Below the pieces are notes generated by a model. It ran no database searches. It had not been told where the DNA came from and saw only the letters and a list, made by a program, of their open reading frames with translations. A DNA stretch of 64,000 nt from NCBI GenBank assembly GCA_036250195.1, contig JAVHZZ010000011.1:1933001-1997000 (forward strand), given 5' to 3'. This document shows, piece after piece, positions 34,928-48,005 of this stretch. Each line of letters starts with the position of its first letter. The first letter of the stretch is position 1. This stretch comes from Mixophyes australis (Eukaryota > Chordata > Amphibia > Anura > Limnodynastidae). A program made the position numbers and the translations under genes.

Positions 34928-37900
34928 TCAGAACGTAGCCTATCGCTTCACTAGGAACCAGTGACATCACCCATGCATCTCCAAGGCATCCCCGAGACAT
35001 CCCCGAGGCATCCCCGAGACATCCCCGAGGCATCCCTGAGGCATCCCCGAGGCATCCCCGAGACATCCCTGAGACATCCCTGAGATACCACTGAGACATC
35101 CCTGAGGCATCCCTGAGACATCCCTGAGGCATCCCTGAGACATCCCTGAGGCATCCCCGAGACATCCCCGAGGCATCCCTGAGGCATCCCTGAGGCATCC
35201 CTGAGGCATCCCCGAGGCATCCCCGAGACATCCCCGAGACATCCCTGAGATACCACTGAGACATCCCTGAGGCATCCCTGAGGCATCCCTGAGACATCCC
35301 CGAGACATCCCCGAGGCATCCCTGAGACATCCCCGAGACATCCCCGAGGCATCCCTGAGGCATCCCCGAGGCATCCCCGAGGCATCCCCGAGACATCCCC
35401 AAGACATCCCTGAGATACCACTGAGACATCCCTGAGGCATCCCTGAGGCATCCCTGAGACATCCCCGAGACATCCCCGAGACATCCCCGAGACATCCCCG
35501 AGACATCCCCGAGACATCCCCGAGGCATCCCTGAGACATCCCTGAGGCATCCCCGAGGCATCCCCGAGGCATCCCCGAGGCATCCCCGAGGCATCCCCGA
35601 GACATCCCTGAGATACCACTGAGACATCCCTGAGGCATCCCTGAGGCATCCCTGAGGCATCCCTGAGGCATCCCTGAGACATCCCCGAGACATCCCCGAG
35701 ACATCCCCGAGACATCCCCGAGGCATCCCCGAGACATCCCCGAGACATCCCCGAGACATCCCCGAGACATCCCCGAGGCATCCCCGAGACATCCCCGAGA
35801 CATCCCCGAGACATCCCCGAGACATCCCTGAGACATCCCCGAGGCATCCCTGAGACATCCCCGAGACATCCCTGAGACATCCCTAAGATACCACTGAGAC
35901 ATCCCCAAGGCATCCCTGAGATACCACTGAGACATCCCCGAGGCATCCCTGAGACATCCCCAAGGCATCCCCGAGGCATCCCCGAGACATCCCCGCGACA
36001 TCCTCGAGACATCCCCGAGGCATCCCCGAGGCATCCCCGAGACATCCCCGCGACATCCCCGAGGCATCCCTGAGACATCCCCGAGGCATCCCCGAGGCAT
36101 CCCCGAGACATCCCTGAGACATCCCTGAGACATCCCTAAGATACCACTGAGACATCCCCGAGGCATCCCTGAGACATCCCCAAGGCATCCCCGAGGCATC
36201 CCTGAGATACCACTGAGACATCCCCGAGGCATCCCTGAGACATCCCCGAGGCATCCCTGAGGCATCCCTGAGACATCCCTGAGGCATCCCCGAGACATCC
36301 CTGAGGCATACCTGAGGCATCCCCGAGACATCCCCGAGGCACCCCGAGACATCCCCGAGACATCCCTGAGGCATCCCGAGGCATCCCGAGGCATCCCGAG
36401 GCATCCCTGAGGCATCCCCGAGGCACCCCGAGGCACCCCGAGACATCCCCGAGACATCCCCGAGACATCCCCGAGACATCCCTGAGGCATCCCCGAGACA
36501 TCCCCGAGACATCCCCGAGGCATCCCCGAGACATCCCCGAGACATCCCCGAGGCATCCCCGAGACATCCCCGAGGCATCCCCGAGGCATCCCCGAGGCAT
36601 CCCCGAGGCATCCCCGAGACATCCCCGAGACATCCCCGAGGCATCCCCGAGACATCCCCGAGACATCCCTAAGATACCACTGAGACATCCCCGAGACATC
36701 CCTAAGATACCACTGAGACATCCCCGAGGCATCCCTGAGATACCACTGAGACATCCCCGAGACATCCCTAAGATACCACTGAGACATCCCCGAGACATCC
36801 CTAAGATACCACTGAGACATCCCCGAGACATCCCTGAGATACCACTGAGACATCCCCAAGGCATCCCTGAGATACCACTGAGACATCCCCGAAACATCCC
36901 TGAGACATCCCTGAGACATCCCTGAGACATCCCTGAGACATCCCTGAGACATCCCTGACGCATCCCCGCGGCATCCCCGCGACATCCCCGCGACATCCCT
37001 GAGACATCCCCGAGACATCCCCGAGACATCCCTGAGATACCACTGAGACATCCCCGAGGCATCCCTGAGACATCCCTAAGACATCCCCAAGGCATCCCTG
37101 AGATACCACTGAGACATCCCCGAGACATCCCCAAGGCATCCCTGAGATACCACTGAGACATCCCCGAGACATCCCCGAGACATCCCCGAGACATCCCCGA
37201 GGCATCCCCGAGACATCCCCGAGACATCCCTGAGACATCCCCGAGGCATCCCTGAGACATCCCCGAGGCATCCCCGAGACATCCCCGAGACATCCCCGAG
37301 GCATCCCCGAGACATCCCCGAGGCATCCCCGAGGCATCCCTGAGACATCCCCGAGACATCCCTGAGACATCCCTAAGATACCACTGAGACATCCCCAAGG
37401 CATCCCTGAGATACCACTGAGACATCCCTGAGACATCCCTGAGACATCCCTGAGACATCCCTGAGACATCCCTGACGCATCCCTGAGACATCCCCGAGGC
37501 ATCACCGATGCATCCCCGAGACATCCCCGAGACATCCCCGAGGCATCCCCGCGACATCCCTGAGACATCCCCGCGACATCCCTGAGGCATCCCTGAGACA
37601 TCCCCGAGGCATCCCCGAGGCATCCCCGAGGCATCCCCGAGACATCCCCGAGACATCCCTGAGACATCCCTAAGATACCACTGAGACATCCCCAAGGCAT
37701 CCCTGAGATACCACTGAGACATCCCCGAGACATCCCTGAGACATCCCTGAGACATCCCTGACGCATCCCTGAGACATCCCTGAGACATCCCTGAGACATC
37801 CCTGAGACATCCCCGAGGCATCCCCGAGGCATCACCGATGCATCCCCGAGACATCCCCGAGACATCCCCGAGGCATCCCCGAGACATCCCCGAGGCATCC

Positions 37901-39944
37901 CCGAGACATCCCCGAGACATCCCCGCGACATCCCTGAGACATCCCCGCGACATCCCTGAGGCATCCCCGAGACATCCCCGCGACATCCCTGAGACATCCC
38001 CGCGACATCCCTGAGGCATCCCTGAGACATCCCCGAGGCATCCCCGAGGCATCCCCGAGGCATCCCCGAGACATCCCCGAGACATCCCTGAGACATCCCC
38101 GCGGCATCCCCGAGACATCCCTGAGACATCCCCGAGACATCCCCGAGACATCCCCGAGACATCCCTAAGATTCCACTGAGACATCCCCAAGGCATCCCTG
38201 AGATACCACTGAGACATCCCCGAGACATCCCCGAGACATCCCCGAGACATCCCCGAGACATTCCTGAGACATCCCTGAGACATCCCCGAGACATCCCTGA
38301 GACATCCCTAAGATACCACTGAGACATCCCCAAGGCATCCCTGAGATACCACTGAGACATCCCCGAGACATCCCTGAGACATCCCTAAGATACCACTGAG
38401 ACATCCCCAAGGCATCCCTGAGATACCACTGAGACATCCCTGACGCATCCCTGAGACATCCCTGAGACATCCCCGAGACATCCCCGAGGCATCCCCGAGA
38501 CATCCCCGAGGCATCCCCGAGACATCCCCGAGGCATCCCCGAGACATCCCCGAGACATCCCCGAGGCATCCCCGAGACATCCCCGAGACATCCCGAGGCA
38601 TCCCTGAGACATCCCTGAGATACCACTGAGACATCCCTGACGCATCCCTGAGACATCCCCGAGGCATCCCCGAGACATCCCCGAGGCATCCCCGAGACAT
38701 CCCCGAGGCATCCCCGAGACATCCCCGAGACATCCCCGAGGCATCCCCGAGACATCCCCGAGACATCCCGAGGCATCCCTGAGACATCCCTGAGATACCA
38801 CTGAGACATCCCTGACGCATCCCTGAGACATCCCCGAGGCATCCCCGAGACATCCCCGAGGCATCCCCGAGACATCCCCGAGACATCCCCGAGGCATCCC
38901 CGAGGCATCCCCGAGACATCCCGAGGCATCCCTGAGACATCCCTGAGATACCACTGAGACATCCCTGAGATACCACTGAGACATCCCTGAGATACCACTG
39001 AGACATCCCTGAGATACCACTGAGACATCCCGAGGCATCCCTGAGACATCCCTGAGATACCACTGAGACATCCCTGAGATACCACTGAGACATCCCTGAG
39101 ATACCACTGAGACATCCCTGAGATACCACTGAGACATCCCTGAGATACCACTGAGACATCCCGAGGCATCCCTGAGACATCCCTGAGATACCACTGAGAC
39201 ATCCCTGAGATACCACTGAGACATCCCTGAGATACCACTGAGACATCCCTGAGATACCACTGAGACATCCCCGAGGCATCCCTGAAACATCCCCGAGACA
39301 CCCCCGAGACATCCCTGAGATACCACTGAGACATCCCCGAGGCATCCCTGAGATACCACTGAGACATCCCCGAGACATCCCTAAGACACCCCCGAGACAT
39401 CCCTGAGATACCACTGAGACATCCCCGAGGCATCCCCGAGACATCCCTGAGACATCCCGAGGCATCCCTGAGACATCCCTGAGATACCACTGAGACATCC
39501 CTGAGATACCACTGAGACATCCCTGAGATACCACTGAGACATCCCTGAGATACCACTGAGACATCCCTGAGATACCACTGAGACATCCTGAGATACCACT
39601 GAGACATCCCGAGGCATCCCTGAGACATCCCTGAGATACCACTGAGACATCCCTGAGATACCACTGAGACATCCCTGAGATACCACTGAGACATCCCTGA
39701 GATACCACTGAGACATCCCGAGGCATCCCTGAGACATCCCTGAGATACCACTGAGACATCCCTGAGATACCACTGAGACATCCCTGAGATACCACTGAGA
39801 CATCCCTGAGATACCACTGAGACATCCCTGAGATACCACTGAGACATCCCCGAGGCATCCCTGAGATACCACTGAGACAACCTGAGGTATCCCTGAGACA
39901 TCCCGAGGCACTGGTTTCTAGTGAACTGACAGGCTATATTCTGA
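34928..39944. mobile_element. Inverted-repeat element filled by an 11-bp satellite
   Basis: The left arm 34928-34963 (tcagaacgtagcct ... ttcactaggaaccagtg) and the reverse complement of the right arm 39909-39944 (tcagaatatagcct ... ttcactagaaaccagtg) match at 30 of 36 positions. Almost everything between them is the 11-bp array. The outer limits may reach further (weak ccact similarity beyond both arms). No target duplication could be fixed. I infer a small TIR element whose interior expanded. Confidence 0.8.
34979..39908. repeat. 11-bp satellite, about 450 copies (4.9 kb)
   Basis: Unit types are grcatccccga, grcatccctga and gataccactga. The first part is a mix; from about 38940 on, alternating gataccactga and gacatccctga dominate. 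No minus-strand frame meets a stop for long distances, because 11 is not a multiple of 3 and the unit lacks a stop on that strand. This yields frames up to 715 codons that all spell the same 11-residue cycle (MSRGCLGDVSG type). They are artefacts. It lies in intron 10. Confidence 0.98.
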
Positions 39945-40429
39945 ACGGCCACTTCCACTGAGTGGAGGAATTTGTTGCACTTTAGAATAATGACTCACAA
40001 CGGAGACAGAGTAACTGTGAATAATCTATAATCATAGAATACAATAACATGAACCCAGAGCAGGGCTGGGGGGCAAAAACAGGGGCCCCGGGCTCTTCTA
40101 ACATCACAGCAGAAAGCTGTGTGTTTCCTGCAGACCGGGTTTGTCTCATGTGGGTGTGGTTTATAAAATGTGGGTGTGGTTACTATAATGCAGGCGTGGC
40201 ATTTATAATGAGGGTGTGGTTTGTATGAGGGCGTGGTTTACAGTTATAAACCCCATGGATTCAACACTGACTGTAATGAGCAAATTAACATTACATGTAT
40301 TTTAGAACAGATCTCTCTGTCCTGTGTATATACAAGGTGCAGCCAGCTCGGTACATTAAGTGTTTACAGCTGACGGATGTATTTAGTAGATGCTGTGGCT
40401 ATCAGTAAATGTGGATGTCTCTACCTTAG
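39945..40429. other. Intron 10 end
   Basis: Contains four short direct copies of a gggtgtggtttataa-like sequence at about 40145-40245. No gene is seen. The acceptor of exon 11 follows. Confidence 0.45.
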
Positions 40430-40548
40430 ATCCAGTGTGCGGCCAAACAATACTTCAAGCTGATGATGGTGACAAACTCGTCCTATTTCTCCTCTCTCAC
40501 TAAGGACGACCTGTCCAGCATCCCGGAGGGCTTTTTACTGTATGAGCC
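40430..40548 (+). CDS. Mesothelin-like exon 11
   Basis: 119 bp, phase 0 in, phase 2 out. The acceptor is gatgtctctaccttag and the donor gtaagt (strong). Residues 437-476 include CAAKQYFKLMMVTNSSYFSS and the family-like turn LSSIPEGFLLY. A stop follows directly past the donor. Confidence 0.86.
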
Positions 40549-40844
40549 GTAAGTATTGTGGATCTTCTGCTACTCACAGCTGCGTTTATATAGTGAGCGC
40601 TGCCGTCCACGGTAAGGGCAGGAGGACTGCACATTATAATATATAGGATACCGCTCACATTGGCAGAGTGTGATGTGCCCCCAGTACCTTTATTCTTCCC
40701 CCTCATTACACTGGATCTATGTTTAATCAATTATTTAATTATTGGACAAAGGACATGGGTATAATGCTGCAGACATATAGGTGTATTTTATAGTTATATA
40801 AGATACCTCAATATGCGGCCACATCAATATATACTTTGAGTATA

Positions 40845-42961
40845 TACGGTAACAGGTAACAGACGATAACCTCCGCTGCTGGCGGTAACAGAGGATAACC
40901 TCCGCTGCTGGCGGTAACAGAGGATAACCTCCGCTGCTGGCGGTAACAGAGGATAACCTCCGCTGCTGGCGGTAACAGAGGATAACCTCCGCTGCTGGCG
41001 GTAACAGAGGATAACCTCCGCTGCTGGCGGTAACAGAGGATAACCTCCGCTGCTGGCGGTAACAGAGGATAACCTCCGCTGCTGGCGGTAACAGACGATA
41101 ACCTCCGCTGCTGGCGGTAACAGAGGATAACCTCCGCTGCTGGCGGTAACAGAGGATAACCTCCGCTGCTGGCGGTAACAGAGGATAACCTCCGCTGCTG
41201 GCGGTATAAGGCGATAACCTCCGCTGCTGGCGGTAACAGAGGATAACCTCCGCTGCTGGCGGTAACAGACGATAACCTCCGCTGCTGGCGGTACCAGAGG
41301 ATAACCTCCGCTGCTGGCGGTAACAGAGGATAACCTCCGCTGCTGGCGGTAACAGACGATAACCTCCGCTGCTGGCGGTATAAGGCGATAACCTCCGCTG
41401 CTGGCGGTAACAGACGATAACCTCCGCTGCTGGCGGTAACAGACGATAACCTCCGCTGCTGGCGGTATAAGGCGATAACCTCCGCTGCTGACGGTAACAG
41501 AGGATAACCTCCGCTGCTGGCGGTAACAGACGATAACCTCCGCTGCTGGCGGTATAAGGCGATAACCTCCGCTGCTGGCGGTAACAGAGGATAACCTCCG
41601 CTGCTGGCGGTAACAGACGATAACCTCCGCTGCTGGCGGTACCAGACGATAACCTCCGCTGCTGGCGGTACCAGACGATAACCTCCGCTGCTGGCGGTAA
41701 CAGACGATAACCTCCGCTGCTGGCGTTAACAGACGATAACCTCCGCTGCTGGCGGTAACAGACGATAACCTCCGCTGCTGGCGGTAACAGACGATAACCT
41801 CCGCTGCTGGCGGTAACAGACGATAACCTCCGCTGCTGGCGGTAACAGAGGATAACCTCCGCTGCTGGCGGTATAAGGCGATAACCTCCGCTGCTGGCGG
41901 TAACAGACGATAACCTCCGCTGCTGGCGGTATAAGGCGATAACCTCCGCTGCTGGCGGTAACAGACGATAACCTCCGCTGCTGGCGGTAACAGACGATAA
42001 CCTCCGCTGCTGGCGGTATAAGGCGATAACCTCCGCTGCTGGCGGTAACAGACGATAACCTCCGCTGCTGGCGGTAACAGACGATAACCTCCGCTGCTGG
42101 CGGTAACAGACGATAACCTCCGCTGCTGGCGGTAACAGACGATAACCTCCGCTGCTGGCGGTAACAGACGATAACCTCCGCTGCTGGCGGTAACAGACGA
42201 TAACCTCCGCTGCTGGCGGTAACAGACGATAACCTCCGCTGCTGGCGGTATAAGGCGATAACCTCCGCTGCTGGCGGTAACAGACGATAACCTCCGCTGC
42301 TGACGGTAACAGACGATAACCTCCGCTGCTGGCGGTAACAGACGATAACCTCCGCTGCTGGCGGTAACAGACGATAACCTCCGCTGCTGGCGGTAACAGA
42401 CGATAACCTCCGCTGCTGGCGGTAACAGACGATAACCTCCGCTGCTGGCGGTAACAGAGGATAACCTCCGCTGCTGGCGGTAACAGAGGATAACCTCCGC
42501 TGCTGGCGGTAACAGAGGATAACCTCCGCTGCTGGCGGTAACAGACGATAACCTCCGCTGCTGGCGGTAACAGACGATAACCTCCGCTGCTGGCGGTAAC
42601 AGACGATAACCTCCGCTGCTGGCGGTACCAGACGATAACCTCCGCTGCTGGCGGTACCAGACGATAACCTCCGCTGCTGGCGGTACCAGACGATAACCTC
42701 CGCTGCTGGCGGTACCAGACGATAACCTCCGCTGCTGGCGGTAACAGACGATAACCTCCGCTGCTGGCGGTACCAGACGATAACCTCCGCTGCTGGCGGT
42801 ATAAGACGATAACCTCCGCTGCTGGCGGTAACAGACGATAACCTCCGCTGCTGGCGGTATAAGGCGATAACCTCCGCTGCTGGCGGTAACAGACGATAAC
42901 CTCCGCTGCTGACGGTAACAGAGGATAACCTCCGCTGCTGGCGGTAACAGACGATAACCTC
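40845..42961. repeat. 29-bp minisatellite, about 72 copies
   Basis: Unit core gataacctccgctgctggcg followed by gtaaca-type spacers (variants gtataagg, gtaccaga). A 743-codon minus-strand frame cycling every 29 residues is an artefact. It lies in intron 11. Confidence 0.98.
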
Positions 42962-43559
42962 ATCATATATTAGACTGTAGCTGGGAAGTCAGCATTGTCC
43001 CTCTCGTGCCAGCAATTACATTCAAATATAATTATTTCTATATGATTTACTTAAATGTAATCTTGAGCTAAAATGTTTTCATTGGCAGCAAACGGCTTCT
43101 CTTTGGAGACTGAGCTATATTTTATCGGCTGGTAAATGACGTCTCATTGTGTATTTTATATCTCCACTTCCATTTACACAGATCGCCAATATTTTGGGTT
43201 AAAATTAAATTTACACTAAAACTGTACTAAAAAGGTCAGTTGATCTACTGTGAAATCATTGATAGACATACATTATATCTAAAAGTCCCAATTTTACAAG
43301 TTGTGACAATTTAGTAGCATGTAGTGACCTGGATATAAGCAATTTTCTTTTTAGTATGTATATAAGAAATTGCTACCAAGACAAAACTTGTTGTAGTATT
43401 GGATCCTGACACGTTCCTCAGAATATAGCTACTAGTTCTCTCATACTGACATTTTCAGCTGTGCGATCCTATAAGTGACCGACAACAAATGGTATTGTGC
43501 TAGAAGAGGAATAAGACAGGTGTCTTATGCTATATGTACTGAGAGACTACAGATTAGAC
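42962..43559. other. Intron 11 spacer
   Basis: AT-rich single-copy sequence between two unrelated arrays. Nothing else is seen. Confidence 0.45.
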
Positions 43560-45115
43560 ACTCTAGAGACCAGAGGGAGAGCGGGAACCAATTATTGGAG
43601 TCTGAGACTGGAGTTAGAGCGGGAGACTGGAGAGAGGGTCAGAGACTGGAGAGAGGGTCAGAGACTGGAGAGAGGGTCAGAGACTGGAGAGAGGGTCAGA
43701 GACTGGAGAGAGGGTCAGAGACTGGAGAGAGGGTCAGAGACTGGAGAGAGAGTCAGAGACTGGAAGGAGAGCAGGAGACTGGAGGGAGAGTCAGGGACTG
43801 GAGGGAGAGTCAGAGACTGGAGGGAGAGTCGGGGACTGGAGGGAGAGTCGAAGCCAGGAGGGAGAGTCGGGGACTGGAGGGAGAGTCAGAGACTGGAGGG
43901 AGAGTCAGGGACTGGAAGGAGAGCAGGAGACTGGAGGGAGAGTCAGGGACTGGAAGGAGAGCAGGAGCCAGGAGGGAGAGTCGGGGACTGGAGGGAGAGT
44001 CAGGGACTGGAGGGAGAGTCAGGGACTGGAGGGAGAGTCAGGGACTGGAAGGAGAGTCAAAGCCAGGAGGGAGAGTCGGGGACTGGAGGGAGAGTCGGGG
44101 ACTGGAGGGAGAGTCGGGGACTGGAAGGAAATCAGGAGACTGGAGGGAGAGTCAGAGACTGGAGTTAAAACAGGAGACTGGAGCTAGAGCGGAAAATAGA
44201 AGTGAGACTGGAGGGAGAGAGTCAGAGACTGGAGGGAGAGAGTCAGAGATAGGAGGGAGAGTCAGAGACTAGAGAGAGGGTCAGACACTAGATCGAGAGC
44301 AGGAGTCTGGAGGGAGAGTCAGAGACTGGAGTTAGAGTGGAAAACAGGAGCGAGACTGGAGGGCGAGTCACGACAGGAGGGAGAGTCAGAGACTGGAGTT
44401 AGAGCAGGAGACTGGAGGGAGATTCAGAGTCTGGAGGGAGAGTCAGAGACTGGAGTTAGAGCAGAAAACAGGAGCGAGACTGGAGGGAGAGTCAGAGACT
44501 GGGGGGAGATTTAGAGACAGGAAGGAGAGTCAGAGACTGGAGGGTGAGTCAGAGACTGGAGAGAGAGTCAGAGACTGGAGTTAGAGCAGGAGACTGGAGA
44601 GAAAGTCAGATATTGGAGGGAAAGCAGGAACCTGATATTAGAGTCTAAGACCGGAAGCAGGAGACTGGAGTTAGAGCAAGAGAGTCAGAGACTAGAGGGA
44701 GAGAGTTAGAGACTGGAGAGGGAGAGTCAGAGACTAGAAGGAGAGCAGGGAATCAGAGACTGGAGAGGGAGAGTCAGAGACTGGAGAGGGAGAGTTAGAG
44801 ACTGGAGAGGGAGAGTCAGAGACTGGAGAGGGAGAGTCAGAGACTGGAGAGGGAGAGTCAGAGACTAGAAGGAGAGCAGGGGATCAGAGACTGGAGGGGG
44901 AGAGTCAGAGACTGGAGGGGGAGAGTCAGAGACTAGAAGGAGAGCAGGGGATCAGAGACTGGAGGGGGAGAGTCAGAGACTGGAGGGGGGAGAGTCAGAG
45001 ACTGGAGGGGGGAGAGTCAGAGACTGGAGGGGGGAGAGTCAGAGACTGGAGGGGGAGAGTCAGAGACTGGAGAGGGAGAGTCAGAGACTAGAAGGAGAGT
45101 GGGGGATCAGAGAAA
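43560..45115. repeat. 19-bp polypurine minisatellite (about 1.5 kb)
   Basis: Units such as ggagagagggtcagagact and ggagggagagtcagagact repeat about 80 times, more irregular to the right. The plus strand is overwhelmingly A/G, broken by tc and ct once per unit. The plus-strand frames (Arg/Glu/Gly rich) are artefacts. It lies in intron 11. Confidence 0.96.
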
Positions 45116-45401
45116 GTTCTGGTGACTGGAGAAGGAAGGTGTCTGAACGGGGCCCCAGCATTGGAGGGTAACTGCTGGCATCGAACTAGACAATGAGGAG
45201 ATCATTGATACAATATGGCTATATTTGCAGTTTTCCTTTAGGTTTATTGTTATGTCTGACTTTATACATTTCTGTGTTTTATTAATCAGTTCAGTTGTAT
45301 AGTCCATTTGCAGTATAGTCATTGTATGACACGTTGTGGGACTGACACACTCCTCAGCCCCTGCAGACAGACTGACTATCTCTATGTATTACTTCTTGTA
45401 G

Positions 45402-45540
45402 GCCATTAGCTGTATTAAAGCAGATTCCAGTCTCCACCTGCCCAAACATTCTGCAACTACTGGGAGCCGCAGATATTACTTTTCTGGCCAGAAAGGCCTC
45501 ACGCCGCGTCGATCTGCTCAGCTATATCAAGATCTGCCTG
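45402..45540 (+). CDS. Mesothelin-like exon 12
   Basis: 139 bp, phase 2 in, phase 0 out. The acceptor is ttacttcttgtag and the donor gtaaat. Residues 476-522 include ILQLLGAADITFLARKASRR, with two cysteines. Confidence 0.85.
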
Positions 45541-46701
45541 GTAAATATCCCGGAGAAGACGAGGAAGAAGTAACGGTGTAGATGGTCATGTACTGGAGCC
45601 CGGAGGAATATCTATCAGTGTTAGAAATGTGTCATTCATCTGCACATTTCTCTCTATATTAGGATTATTCGTAAACCTTGACATACAGATGTGTGACTCT
45701 GCAGTGACATTGAATTCCGCAGAGGTGTGAAGTTTCGGTGATACAATATTAATGTTAAACAATGATAGCTCAGCTACCCGGGTGATGGTCTTTTAAATTG
45801 TTGCCATTAGCAGGGTGGCCACGAGGAATTTCGGACCCCCGGTGTAGCAACTTCTTGCAGACTCTTCATTGCCGCAGAAAGGGGCTTGGCCCCACCAGAT
45901 TGGAGGCTCCTCCCACTGCGCAGGGCCTGGTATCTTGCCCCTGCTTCCCCTCTACTTTTGGTGCCCCTGTTGATAAGTGACTATTTTATTGAGGGATTAG
46001 TGTTTATAATATAAATCAGTTTTAGTACTGGAGAAAGGACTTATTTATTAGTATTTATCAATAAGTCCCTTCCTGCAGCGAAAAGACTGAATATTTCTAA
46101 ATTCTCAGAATAACAGAACAATCTGCAGGCATGAGAGTACCCTTCAGTGTCTGATAGTGTACGATAATGTATTGGTTATACTGAGTGCAGAAACGTGAAT
46201 AATAATGATTCATTTTACTTTATCCACTAAATAAAATGAGTGACTTGTACTGTGGGACAGGCTTTCACATAAATATGGTATCACACAAGGAACAACATGG
46301 CTGATATTCTGAGTAAACTTCTTCTCTGTCATTTTAGACGAGACAGCACAGTTTGCTTCAAAATGCCTCATTTACTATCGGGTGGTTTAAGGCTGAAGTG
46401 TTAAACAGCGCTGATTTGTGGCGGTTTTAAAACATCGAAACCACCGTCCGTTTGTTCCAAACGGCTAGAAAAAAAAGCAGTTTTTAATTTTTGGACTTGC
46501 TTCTGATAGGTTAGATAGTTTGAAGCGCACGCTGTGATTCAGAACAGAAGAGGAGGCACATATCAATTATGGAGGCAATCCCTATTTAGTGATTAAGGGG
46601 CAGAGCGTTCCTGTAATGAGGCTCCATCATTGTCTGGGGGATTATCCGTCCATCAGGCGATCTGTGACATGTTTACTGACAGTAAGTGTATTCTGTTTTA
46701 G
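45541..46701. other. Intron 12
   Basis: Single-copy sequence, no array and no gene. This is one of the few introns free of tandem repeats. Confidence 0.45.
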
Positions 46702-46898
46702 AACATGACACAGATGCAGATTCTGACTGTGGACCAGGCGCAGTCACTGGGTAATATGGTTTGTGTCTTCGGTGCGCCAGAGGTCAGCAGTCTGCCGTCC
46801 GCGCTCTTCAAGGGCATCATGCAGCAACTAATGGCTTGTGGGAAATTTGAAGGACCTTTGAAGGACGCCGTGAGACAGCAGATTCTCCAGGTGTTCAA
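46702..46898 (+). CDS. Mesothelin-like exon 13
   Basis: 197 bp, phase 0 in, phase 2 out. The acceptor is gtattctgttttag and the donor gtgagg. Residues 523-588 include LTVDQAQSLGNMVCVFGAPE and then LFKGIMQQLMACG. The pattern of LG, paired cysteines about 28 residues apart and a following helix matches a segment of the mesothelin precursor. An earlier GT at 46891 is a poorer donor and breaks the phase to exon 14. Confidence 0.88.
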
Positions 46899-47116
46899 GT
46901 GAGGATGAGTTATTTACCATTTATTGTTATCTGTTAATTATACATCTGATGTATCCCACAATGTCTGCATACAAGATATAGTTATAATGTCCATTATAGA
47001 GTGTTTGTCATGACAGCTATTGCTAAGAAAACCTAGAAAATGTGTGTCGCATTCTTATAATGTGTAACATCAGGTAACCCCGGTGGGTGAAGAGATCACA
47101 TCAGCACTCCGGGATC

Positions 47117-48005
47117 CATCATCATCATCAACATCAATTGTAGCACTTTACAATTGGGAACAAACATTAATAAGACAATACTACTGGGTAATACACACAT
47201 ACAGACAGAGGTAAGAGAACCCTGCTCGCAGGCTTACAATCTATAGGACAGTGGGAGTTTGAAACACAAGAACATGTGCTACATCATATTGCACAATGGA
47301 CCAGCCAGACTGCAAAGGATACAAAGTGTTTAGAGGGCTGTGTGATCAGTCACACAGCAATGTTGGTCAGAGGGTTGTTGTTTGCGTTAGCTGTGTAGAG
47401 GGTGGTAATAGGGTAACTGAGGGAGATTAAGAGGGTGGTAAAGGAATACTATAAGCTTGTCTGAGGAGGTGGGTTTTCAGAGAACGCTTAAAGGTTTGAA
47501 GACTAGAGGAAAGTCTTACTGTGCGTGGGAGGGAATTCCACAAAGTGGGTGCAGCCCGAAAAAAGTCCTGTAACTGAGAATGGGAGGATGTTATGAGAGT
47601 GGAGGAGAGACGTAGATCTTGTGCAGAACAGAAGTGTCGAGTAGTGAGATATTTTGAGACAAGTGAGGAGATGTATGTTGGTGCAATTTTGTTGATGGCC
47701 TTGTATGTTAGTAGAAGAATTTTATATTGGATTCGTTGATATACAGGCAGCCAATGTAGAGACTGACAGAGTGACTCAGCAGAGGAATAACGGTTAGTAA
47801 GGAAAATCAATCTAGCCGCTGCGTGCAAAATAGATTGTAGAGGTTCAAGTCTGACTTTGGGAAGACCAGTAAGGAGGGAATTGCAATAGTCGATGCAGTG
47901 TCTTGTGTGAGATATGTGCGTATTCTAGAAATGTTCTTTAGATGTATGTAACATGATTTAGATATAGAGTCGCTGTGGGCAATAACAGAAATATCAGGCA
48001 AGCTC
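47117..48005 (-). mobile_element. L2/CR1-type LINE 3' end (reverse transcriptase C-terminus)
   Basis: The minus-strand frame 47427-47828 reads MHAAARLIFLTNRYSSAESL, LHWLPVYQRIQYKILLLTYK, FRAAPTLWNSLPRTVR and a final SLKTHLLRQAYS, the usual C-terminus of L2/CR1-like reverse transcriptases. The preceding part (47830-48005) shows YIHLKNISRIRTYL. The tail runs to a gatgatgatg end at about 47117. It matches the plus-strand copy at 2480-3710, including the shared ggtccaatgtgcaatatgat. Confidence 0.9.

Noticed and set aside
34951..39958. Very long minus-strand reading frames (up to 715 codons) reading MSRGCLGDVSG cycles
   Set aside because: They arise because the 11-bp unit has no stop on the minus strand in any frame. 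All frames give the same peptide cycle, and there are no splice sites, flanking coding sequence or amino-acid constraint.
40735..42966. 743-codon minus-strand frame over the 29-bp array
   Set aside because: The peptide repeats exactly every 29 residues (three units), as expected from an array without stops; not a protein.
46891..46898. Alternative donor for exon 13 at cag/gtgttc
   Set aside because: It would end in phase 0 and break the join to exon 14, while aa/gtgagg at 46899 is stronger and in phase.
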